A DNA stretch of 64,000 bases, from positions 1,426,001-1,490,000 of the forward strand of contig OY781965.2 of assembly GCA_963677395.2 (NCBI GenBank), given 5' to 3'. This document shows, piece by piece, positions 10,304-16,572 of this stretch. The translations under genes and the position numbers were made by a program. Under the pieces are notes generated by a model that saw only the letters and a list, made by a program, of their open reading frames with translations, was not told where the DNA came from and made no database searches. This DNA is from G963667975 sp963677395. Its GTDB lineage: Bacteria > Bacteroidota > Bacteroidia > Bacteroidales > G963667975. Each line of letters starts with the position of its first letter. Within the stretch, counting starts at the first letter, position 1.

Positions 10304-10311
10304 CAAACTTA
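10304..10311 (-). promoter_or_regulatory. -7 box in front of lanB
   Basis: The minus strand reads TAAGTTTG, fitting TAnnTTTG exactly, with a predicted leader of ~50 nt to the lanB ATG at 10248. No TTTG is seen at the ideal -33 distance, so this may be a weak internal promoter. Confidence 0.4.
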
Positions 10312-10358
10312 ATTTAATGTATTATTAGTGTTCTGTTTTTTACTTCTTTACGAACTCA

Positions 10359-11534
10359 TTAACTCAACAGCAAACATTCGTCCCAACTGGGTTCTATTTC
10401 GTAATAGTAAGACATTAAAGCTAAGCCTACTCCTGCAATGCCTTCTAATACGCTTATTTCATTTTGCCAACCACCATATTCTTTGGTACGCCACGCTTTA
10501 AAACCTGCCAAACCATCTTCGTGATATGCCATCTTTAAAGTTTCGTTGAACCAATAATCGGCAGCAGCTTTAAATTCTGGTAGTTTGGTATTCCGATACA
10601 TACGATAAAAAATATGCCCAATACCAGCAGTACCGTGGCATAAACCAGCATCAAGAACAAAATTACCTTTTAAATCTTTTCTGGTAGTGGAATAGAGCAA
10701 TACTTCCATTGCTTTTTCAGTCCATGCTGTATTGTTTAATATTTGCCCGGCTTGCCATATTGCCATTGCTATACCCAAATCGCCATAGCACCATGCTAAG
10801 CGGCTACTTGTCATGATTTCAGTACTTTCTATTGAGATTGAGGGAAAATACGAATTGTACGTATCTTTGTTAATTTCCTGTTGTAATATGTATCGTATTG
10901 CTCCATCAATTAATTGCTTGCATTTTTCTTTTTCGATACCTGCTTTATATATTTTTGTGAGAATAGCTACTATACTTGCCATGCCGTGCGATAAGGAAAT
11001 ATTATACCCTTTTGTACTTTTTTTATGATCTATTATTGATTTCCATTTTAAGCAATCATTACTATCTTTTTTTGCTAATTGCTCGAGATTACTAACCAAT
11101 TCTGATAAGTATGCAGCGTTTTTTTCTTTATGTAATCTTTTTAAAAAGTACAAACCATAACCAATAGCTCCATGTAAATAATCGTAGTTTTGGTTATTAA
11201 AACATGCTATCATGTTGTTATATAGATAGTCGTCTAAATCATCTAATAATTCAATGTCTTCGTCTGTATATATATCTTTTTCTCTTAAAAATTCTAATAT
11301 CCAGCCAAAACCAGCTATGCCAGAGCAAAAAGTGCTTATTTTAGTTCCATTATTAATTTTTTGTAATACTTCTTCAATACTATTTAAACATTTATCTTCA
11401 TAATTTATATTTATTAAAGTAGAGCAATAATAATAAAATAATGCAATACCAGAATTGCCAGTGTGTAATCCAATATTTTCGGCTTTTTTATTTAATGCTA
11501 CTATTTTTATTATTTGTGCAATCTTATTATTCAT
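10359..11534 (-). CDS. lanC: LanC-type lanthionine cyclase
   Basis: A 391-residue alpha/alpha-toroid zinc enzyme that adds cysteine thiols to dehydrated residues to close (methyl)lanthionine rings. The repeated helix-turn glycine motifs of the family are visible (FCSGIAGFGWIL, YLHGAIGYGLYF, LSHGMASIVAIL, CYGDLGIAMAIW, LCHGTAGIGHIF, VLEGIAGVGLAL). The zinc ligands are all present: Cys249 in WCYGD, Cys299-His300 in GLCHGTAG. The 50-residue spacing between the first Cys and the Cys-His pair is close to that of other LanC enzymes. It lies 18 bp downstream of the S41-peptidase gene and 110 bp upstream of lanB, all on the minus strand. Confidence 0.95.
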   Translation of the reverse strand: MNNKIAQIIKIVALNKKAENIGLHTGNSGIALFYYYCSTLININYEDKCLNSIEEVLQKINNGTKISTFCSGIAGFGWILEFLREKDIYTDEDIELLDDLDDYLYNNMIACFNNQNYDYLHGAIGYGLYFLKRLHKEKNAAYLSELVSNLEQLAKKDSNDCLKWKSIIDHKKSTKGYNISLSHGMASIVAILTKIYKAGIEKEKCKQLIDGAIRYILQQEINKDTYNSYFPSISIESTEIMTSSRLAWCYGDLGIAMAIWQAGQILNNTAWTEKAMEVLLYSTTRKDLKGNFVLDAGLCHGTAGIGHIFYRMYRNTKLPEFKAAADYWFNETLKMAYHEDGLAGFKAWRTKEYGGWQNEISVLEGIAGVGLALMSYYYEIEPSWDECLLLS

Positions 11535-11552
11535 TTTAATAATGGTATGATC

Positions 11553-12560
11553 TTATTTTTTCTTTAGCCATTTTATAGCTGCATTAACACAATTTTCTGA
11601 ATAATAGTTGTCAACAATAACGTCTGGAATTATTCCGCCATTATATTTTTTCATGTTTCGGTCTGCTGAGATACTTGCTGCTAAAGCAATTCCTGAACTA
11701 TCTGACAATATAAAACTCACATTACCGGTAGTATATCCTCCTGTAGTTTGCCCAAATAGCTTTACATTATTTTTACCGATAAATGAAATGGTAGTCATTT
11801 CTCCACTGCTTGATGTTTGATTACCGATTAATACAGCTATTCTAGCATTACTATTTTTTACTTTATAATAATCTATTATATGAATAATCGTTTTATTCTT
11901 ATTATGATGTGCAATGTTTTCAATTCTCTTATCATTATCTTTTTCTAAATACTTACAAATTACAGAACCATTAATATAAGACCAGTATTCCGTTCCACCT
12001 TTTCTATCAATAAAATATCCTAATATACCTTCTCCAATTAAAGGACCAAGTCCAGCAATCATTGGGTACATATTCCCTCCTGTATTGCCTCTTAAATCAA
12101 CAATCCATCCATTGATAATATTAGAATCCATTAACTTGATGAGTTGTTGAATTTTAATTGCAAATTTTTTACAAATTGAGTCATTTCCTGATATAAAACC
12201 AGGAACTTTAATATAAGCTATTTTATTGCCTAAGTATTTTGCTTCAGGTTGTTCTGTATTAAGATTTTTTTTGAATACTAATTTCGTTTTTTCCTTAGAA
12301 AGATAAAAGGAATGATTATCGCCAACTGCTCTTAATTTATTAATTAAATAATCAACAGAAGTAGAGCATTGATTAATATTTTGTTTTTCTTTGGATAGTG
12401 AATCTAATTCATGCTCCAACGAAGTCCAATTGATTGAATCTGAATAAAGCGAATTTTCTTTAACTATCTGTATAAGCTCTTTATTGAATGCTTTATTATT
12501 TGATTTTTGACAAGAAAAAAAGACGATAGCCAAACCAATTAAAAAAAGTATTTTTTTCAT
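11553..12560 (-). CDS. S41-family peptidase lipoprotein within the lanthipeptide cluster
   Basis: A 335-residue protein with a lipoprotein signal (LIGLAIVFFSC, cysteine near residue 17), so it is expected to be anchored on the periplasmic side. The C-terminal two thirds match the S41 (tail-specific protease) fold: KIAYIKVPGF, GWIVDLRGNTGGN, and the nucleophile segment NQTSSSGEMTTISF. At the position where CtpA-type enzymes carry the catalytic Lys (GEKT-like) this protein has GQTTGG. That resembles IRBP/tricorn-like S41 members rather than CtpA, and no PDZ domain is obvious. It is the first gene after the precursor and lies just upstream of lanC. Possible roles are trimming of the exported peptide or self-protection by cleaving it; neither is shown by sequence alone. 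Confidence 0.88.
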   Translation of the reverse strand: MKKILFLIGLAIVFFSCQKSNNKAFNKELIQIVKENSLYSDSINWTSLEHELDSLSKEKQNINQCSTSVDYLINKLRAVGDNHSFYLSKEKTKLVFKKNLNTEQPEAKYLGNKIAYIKVPGFISGNDSICKKFAIKIQQLIKLMDSNIINGWIVDLRGNTGGNMYPMIAGLGPLIGEGILGYFIDRKGGTEYWSYINGSVICKYLEKDNDKRIENIAHHNKNKTIIHIIDYYKVKNSNARIAVLIGNQTSSSGEMTTISFIGKNNVKLFGQTTGGYTTGNVSFILSDSSGIALAASISADRNMKKYNGGIIPDVIVDNYYSENCVNAAIKWLKKK

Positions 12561-12592
12561 TTATTTGATAATTTATGGATGTGCTATTTGTT

Positions 12593-12627
12593 AAAAACAC
12601 CCCAGGATATTGTTCTGGGGTGTTTTT
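12593..12627 (-). terminator. Hairpin terminator/attenuator between precursor and biosynthetic genes
   Basis: A perfect 13-bp stem (arms 12593-12605 and 12615-12627, core CACCCCAG/CTGGGGTG) with a 9-nt loop ends in a T-run on either strand. It sits 23 bp after the precursor stop and 33 bp before the S41-peptidase start. A leaky terminator here would give high precursor mRNA and less enzyme mRNA, as is common in peptide natural-product operons. Confidence 0.85.
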
Positions 12628-12649
12628 ATTGTAATAATTTGATTACCAA

Positions 12650-12898
12650 CTAGGGTTTGCAACGAGTAAATTCTGTATTCCACGTATACGTTGGGTCTGG
12701 TTGTGGAACAGGCTTAGGTTCTGGATTTGGCTGTGGACTTGGGTTTGGGTTCGGGCATCCAAGATCTAATGTATTTGGACCAGGTCCACAAACATATAAA
12801 TTTGTATGTGCAGCAGCACCCCCTTTTATTTGATTAGCTTCATTATCATTTAATCGTGCAATTGTTTCTTTGTTTAATTGCAATTTTTTATTTTTCAT
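12650..12898 (-). CDS. lanA: Class I lanthipeptide precursor with Gly-Gly leader and Pro-alternating core
   Basis: An 82-residue precursor. Residues 1-27 are a leader of the Bacteroidota class I type (KKLQLNKETIARLND ... NQIKGG) ending in the double glycine expected by the C39 exporter. The core (28-82) has three cysteines, each preceded at exactly five residues by threonine: T32-C37 (TNLYVC), T43-C48 (TLDLGC), T75-C80 (TEFTRC). Between C48 and T70, residues 49-69 have proline at every odd position (11 prolines), separated by N, N, S, Q, N, E, K, V, Q, D. Other dehydratable residues are S54, T70, T72 and T78. The spacing predicts three equal-sized methyllanthionine rings, two in an N-terminal head and one at the tail, joined by a stiff polyproline rod. 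The gene opens the minus-strand cluster. Only one precursor copy was found. Confidence 0.9.
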   Translation of the reverse strand: MKNKKLQLNKETIARLNDNEANQIKGGAAAHTNLYVCGPGPNTLDLGCPNPNPSPQPNPEPKPVPQPDPTYTWNTEFTRCKP

Positions 12899-13036
12899 TG
12901 TATAAAGTATTTATTTGTTAAGAATAATTATTTCCACTTACGCAGGAAATGTTTAAAGAACCCTTCGCTTAAATTTTAAATGTATAGGCATCTAAGAGCC
13001 TGGGAAGATAGCTGTAATTATTGTTGCCAATTTATG

Positions 13037-13044
13037 TAATTTTG
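13037..13044 (+). promoter_or_regulatory. -7 box for a candidate small RNA
   Basis: TAATTTTG matches TAnnTTTG exactly, with TTG elements at 13021-13026 upstream. It points rightwards, divergent from the lanthipeptide precursor gene, and would start a transcript near 13050. Confidence 0.45.
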
Positions 13045-13049
13045 CAACA

Positions 13050-13151
13050 ATCTCCTTTATTTACTTAAAAATGTGCGTTCCGGCTACATTTAAGTGTCTT
13101 TTACGCCGCTGCAACCTTTAAAGGAGGTAGGTACATTGCAGCGGCTTTTTT
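13050..13151 (+). ncRNA. Candidate ~100-nt structured RNA ending in an intrinsic terminator
   Basis: No open reading frame fits here, yet the stretch has a promoter-like box just upstream and two hairpins. Hairpin 1 pairs 13063-13074 with 13086-13095 (ACTTAAA...ATGT/ACATTTAAGT). Hairpin 2 pairs GCCGCTGCAA (13105-13114) with TTGCAGCGGC (13136-13145) and is followed by TTTTTT, a textbook terminator with a 21-nt loop. The loop contains AAAGGAGGT, and its TAAAGGAG part (13119-13126) is complementary to CTCCTTTA at the predicted 5' end (13052-13059), so a pseudoknot is possible. No target or family could be assigned. It could instead be a leader of something unrecognised. Confidence 0.45.
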
Positions 13152-13608
13152 ATTTGAGCATTTTCATCGCTTTGTTTTCATGTGTTACATATTTCATTAT
13201 TCACATAAAGCTTCCTTAATATTTTATTAACTTCATTTTTTTAGAATTATTGTAAACCTAAAGAGGTTATATGGTTTACTTGGTTTTACATAATTGATGT
13301 TTTTTCTTTGCCTTGTACTGGTGTTGATAATCTTGTTCATAATGCAATAATCTGTTTTTGAATGATTAAGTCAAAGTAAACACGCAAAGTTCGTGATAAA
13401 TGAATTATAAGCAAAGAACTATTAGTTGTAAAATACAACTCACGGTTGCAAAATACATCCACGAGTTGTGTTTTGTAATTGTTGGCAAAGTTTCGTTTAA
13501 AAAATGTTTTTTGTATTTGAAGGTCGGTTTCATGGCAATGGGGGTTGTAAATGTTCCTGAATATTATTGCCACCTGCCCAATAAAAAAGGCGTGTGACTC
13601 ATACTGTA

Positions 13609-13735
13609 TCTACCCTTGAGGCTCTGGAAAGCCCGTAATGCAAATAAGTAAAGCCCACGCCGTAGCGTGAGCGTTTTTACTTATTATTCTTGCATTACGT
13701 AAAAATTTTCCAGATTTCAAAGAGGTAAGAATAAT
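13609..13735. repeat. ~120-nt near-palindromic element
   Basis: Nested inverted repeats share one centre near 13662. Inner arms are CCACGC/GCGTGA-like (13653-13672). Next, GTAATGCAAATAAGTAAA (13635-13652) pairs with TTTACTTATT-attc-TTGCATTAC (13676-13698). Then TCTGGAAA pairs with TTTCCAGA (13622-13630 and 13706-13715), with weaker pairing beyond. As RNA or extruded DNA this is one long hairpin with a few bulges. It lacks a T-run, so it is not a simple terminator. A MITE-like or decayed mobile element is one explanation. Confidence 0.6.
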
Positions 13736-13736
13736 A

Positions 13737-13853
13737 GCAAACGCTATCTTATGTATTTATGTTCGTGTTGTTTATTGCTTCATAGGCAGGGTTTTATGTT
13801 TGGGGTGTAAATGTAGTAGTTTTTAAAGACTGGTACAAACAGAATTTTGTTTG
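13737..13853. other. Non-coding stretch between the near-palindrome and the next hairpin
   Basis: Together with 13152-13608 this forms an AT-rich non-coding block between the candidate RNA and the gene at 14016. Short open frames at 13337-13597 overlap each other on opposite strands, lack signal, leader or codon-use features, and are not supported as genes. Confidence 0.4.
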
Positions 13854-13936
13854 TAAAAGAAAACCGCCAGCCTTTCCAGATGTAAATATTAAGTACTAAA
13901 AAAAACAGCATTGCAGGCTGGACGGTTTCTTTTTCC
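13854..13936. terminator. Long hairpin, probable terminator of the gene at 14016-14942
   Basis: The arm AAAAGAAAACCGCCAGCCT (13855-13873) pairs with AGGCTGGACGGTTTCTTTTT (13915-13934) with few mismatches and a ~40-nt loop. T-rich flanks exist on both strands. On the minus strand it lies 80 bp after the stop codon at 14016. Confidence 0.5.
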
Positions 13937-14015
13937 TAAAGTATTTTGTATTGTATAAAAAAGTGCTTTGTGTGGTTCTGTAATTTATTTTGGATTTTCT
14001 TTTGAGTAATAAAAT

Positions 14016-14942
14016 CTACATTGCCACCAGTTCGGGCTTTTCCAGTTCAACGTCGTTTTCGGTGATAAAGCCCTCCTCAACTTCCAGTATTTCTTCGTGA
14101 GGAGTATAGCCTGTCGAGTTTACGATAAGCTTAATTTTTCCGGTTTTGCTTGCAATCCGGTAATAACCATCTTCATCTGTTTTTACCACAACATCGCCTG
14201 TATCCGTTTTTACTTCGGCTCCCACCAATGGTTGTTCTGTTTCCAGATCACTTACAACTCCTTCAATTCCGGTAGTGATCGTTGCATTTTTCTTACGACC
14301 CTTTAAATCAATAATGGCACGGGCATTCATATAATCATCATACAAACTATTGTCGTCCCAGCGAACCATTCCAATGGTTTTATCAAGCAAAGCCAGTATT
14401 TTGTCAGCTTCACGAAACAGCATATCCAGTGTTTCTTTCTGTTTTTTACGTTCCATGATTCGTTGCCGGGGCATCGGGATCAAATCATGATATTGATCAA
14501 TCAGCTTACGCAAATCATCCAGTACTTGTAGCGTTATGCCATATCCGGCTAAATCAGCCAGCAATTCTTTTGCCTTTGTAAAAACCGCATCACACCTGTC
14601 TTTTACAATAGTATCGGCAGCATTGCGTAAATCCGACATCGTGAATCCTATTTTATCTTCAAGCAAGGTGTCGTTTTTATGAGCTGCGTATGCAATCAAA
14701 CGTACCACAACCTGCATGGTTTTCTTTTCGAGTATTGCCCTTACTTCACGCTTATCACGGGCAACCCCTGTTATTTGCATTTCTTGTTCCTTCCGGATAT
14801 CATCAATTTTCCCGATAACATTCTTCAGCTCTAAAGCTAAATCACCTCCCATCGGGAGCTGTGCCACTTCCTGTTGGTTTAATTCAAGACATTTATTTAC
14901 CAACACGTATGCACTTCTCTTATTTTCTTTAAAACGATTCAT
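14016..14942 (-). CDS. Cytoplasmic helical protein with carboxypeptidase-regulatory-like C-terminal domain, unknown function
   Basis: A 308-residue protein without signal peptide or membrane helix. Residues 1-215 are highly charged and helical (MNRFKENKRSAYVLVNKCLE..., then segments rich in K/E/R/D). Residues ~225-305 form a carboxypeptidase-regulatory-like (transthyretin/CNA_B-like) beta domain: GIEGVVSDLETEQPLVGAEV, TDEDGYYRIASKTGKIKLIV, GYTPHEEILEVEEG. That domain is usually extracytoplasmic, so its presence in a protein without a visible export signal is odd. It is flanked by non-coding repeats on both sides and has its own promoter-like box (14984-14991) and a hairpin after its stop. The function is not recognised. 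Confidence 0.8.
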   Translation of the reverse strand: MNRFKENKRSAYVLVNKCLELNQQEVAQLPMGGDLALELKNVIGKIDDIRKEQEMQITGVARDKREVRAILEKKTMQVVVRLIAYAAHKNDTLLEDKIGFTMSDLRNAADTIVKDRCDAVFTKAKELLADLAGYGITLQVLDDLRKLIDQYHDLIPMPRQRIMERKKQKETLDMLFREADKILALLDKTIGMVRWDDNSLYDDYMNARAIIDLKGRKKNATITTGIEGVVSDLETEQPLVGAEVKTDTGDVVVKTDEDGYYRIASKTGKIKLIVNSTGYTPHEEILEVEEGFITENDVELEKPELVAM

Positions 14943-14983
14943 CGCATTTTTGTTTTAAGTGAATAATTCCGAAAATACAATCA

Positions 14984-14991
14984 CAAATATA
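14984..14991 (-). promoter_or_regulatory. -7 box for the gene at 14016-14942
   Basis: The minus strand reads TATATTTG, an exact TAnnTTTG match, with TTTG on the same strand at 15006-15009. The leader would be ~35 nt. The 21-bp tandem repeat begins about 70 bp further upstream. Confidence 0.5.
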
Positions 14992-15059
14992 CATACAAAA
15001 AGCAGCAAAATCGCAGTTCAAGTAAAAAATCTCAAAAAATCACCCACAAATTATCTAAA

Positions 15060-15520
15060 TATACCGCTTCCAACACTATTTATATTGCTTCCAACGAACA
15101 TTACACTCCTTCCAACGCTCTTTATACTATTTCCAATAAGTTTTGCATTGCTTCCAATATTCTTTATACTGCTTCCAACATACTATACACCCTTTCCAAT
15201 ACTATTTATGCTTCTTCCAACGTCATTTAAATGGCATCCAACGCTCTTTATATCGCTTCTAATTCATATTATATTGCTTCCAACGTATTAAATATCGCTT
15301 TCAATACTATTTACATTTCTTCTAACACCATTTGTATTGTATCCAACACTCTTTACATTGCTTACAATTTATAATTCATATATCATATTTTATATTACAT
15401 CACTTCCAATGTTCTTTACATCATTTTACTTTACATTTCATATTTTACTTTACATTCATTCTAGTATATATTATTTCTAATACTATTTACGCTGTTCCCA
15501 ACGTTCTTTATATCCATTTT
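15060..15520. repeat. Degenerate 21-bp tandem repeat, about 20 copies
   Basis: The consensus unit on the plus strand is GCTTCCAACNCTCTTTATATT. The CCAAC/T core recurs at 15070, 15091, 15112, 15133, 15154, 15175, 15196, 15217, 15238, 15259, 15280, 15301, 15322, 15343 and 15364, then 15406. Every step is exactly 21 bp (or 42 where a unit is unreadable). After one 8-bp shift it continues at 15477 and 15498. Units differ by point changes but almost never by indels, as expected for a former heptad-coding sequence. In one minus-strand frame units read roughly N-I-K-S-V-G-S, but stops occur at 15183, 15264 and 15288, so it is not an intact gene now. Confidence 0.85.
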
Positions 15521-15838
15521 AACATGATTTGTCTTAAAATAGCGGAAGTATTCATGGAACTGTGTCCAACCTGTTGAATTTATTTTTTCAAATTTGATTC
15601 AAGGAAAATTATAGAACTCATTTTGCGATTTGCTTAAATTATTACAATGTCTTGTTATTTTTCTTTGTCTATCGGGCATCTGTGTCTTTGTTCCGTTTTT
15701 TATGTGGGCTAATCGAGCTTGTTTTTATAGATATTGGATGATGTGTGTTAATAAATTGAGATTGATTTGTAATTTTTTCAGGCTGGTTTAATTCTTTCTT
15801 TGTAGATTTGTTTTTTCAAAATGGGAAGGAACTCTGTG

Positions 15839-16558
15839 ATGAAAGTTGACCTCTTTATACCTTGCTTTATCGACCAACTATTTCCGCAAACCGGCTTTAA
15901 CATGATTAAAATTCTGGAAAAGCACGATGTAGAAGTACACTATAACCCCAATCAAACTTGTTGTGGCAAAATATCTTTCAATCAGGGATATTGGGATGAT
16001 GCCAAAGATATTGGTGAAAAATTTATTCGCGATTTTTCGAATAACCGCTATGTTGTAGGTGGGTCAGCATCTTGCGTAGGGTTCATCAAAAACTATTACT
16101 GGAAGCTTTTTTATAATACGGGTTTGCATCTGGAATTTAAGCAATTACATAAAAATATTTTCGAATTCAGCGATTTTATGGTAAATGTATTGCGTATTAC
16201 TGATGTCGGAGCTGTTTTCCCGCATAAGGTTACGTATCATGACTCTTGCTCTGCCTTACGTGAATATGGAATTAAAGATGAGCCTCGCTATTTACTGAAT
16301 CAGGTAAAAGGATTGCAACTTATTGAAATGAAAGGAAATGAAGAATGTTGTGGTTTTGGAGGCGCATTTTCAACAAAATACGAAGCAGTTTCCATTGCGA
16401 TGACTAAAGATAAAGTTGAAGCGGCTCTGGAAACCGGAGCAGAGTATATTGTGTCAGTAGATGCTGGTTGTTTGATTCAACTGGATGGCTATATCCGCAA
16501 AAACAATCTTCCGTTAAAGTGCATCCATTTAATTGATGTACTCGCTTCGGGTTGGTAA
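15839..16558 (+). CDS. lutA: (Fe-S)-binding CCG-domain protein, LutA/YkgE family
   Basis: About 239 residues, the same length as E. coli YkgE. Two cysteine-rich CCG domains are visible: the first ends QTCCGKISFNQGYW and the second has the pair HDSCSALREYGIKDEPR and EECCGFGGAFSTK. The family forms the small subunit of the LutABC lactate-oxidation complex and related heterodisulfide-reductase-like enzymes. I chose ATG 15839 because GGAAGGA lies 8 nt upstream and the family starts directly with this segment; ATG 15821 would add six residues. No lutB or lutC gene follows: the next gene, 14 bp away, is an unrelated outer-membrane protein. The partners may be elsewhere, or the protein may serve another electron-transfer complex. 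Confidence 0.9.
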   Translation: MKVDLFIPCFIDQLFPQTGFNMIKILEKHDVEVHYNPNQTCCGKISFNQGYWDDAKDIGEKFIRDFSNNRYVVGGSASCVGFIKNYYWKLFYNTGLHLEFKQLHKNIFEFSDFMVNVLRITDVGAVFPHKVTYHDSCSALREYGIKDEPRYLLNQVKGLQLIEMKGNEECCGFGGAFSTKYEAVSIAMTKDKVEAALETGAEYIVSVDAGCLIQLDGYIRKNNLPLKCIHLIDVLASGW

Positions 16559-16572
16559 TCAGATAATCATAC

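Noticed and set aside
13337..13597. Two short overlapping open frames on opposite strands (78 and 65 residues)
   Set aside because: They overlap antisense to each other, show no leader, signal or domain, and lie in AT-rich non-coding DNA with repeats. In particular they do not look like extra lanthipeptide precursors.
15060..15520. CRISPR array
   Set aside because: Repeats are contiguous 21-bp units without unique spacers, and no cas genes are present.
14959..15577. Plus-strand open frames rich in LPTLFIL-like heptads
   Set aside because: They only translate the 21-bp repeat in a frame that happens to lack stops; no start context, and the frame breaks at 15291 although the repeat continues.
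15821..15838. Longer start of the LutA-like protein
   Set aside because: The GGAAGGA ribosome-binding sequence is placed for ATG 15839, and family members begin at that point.
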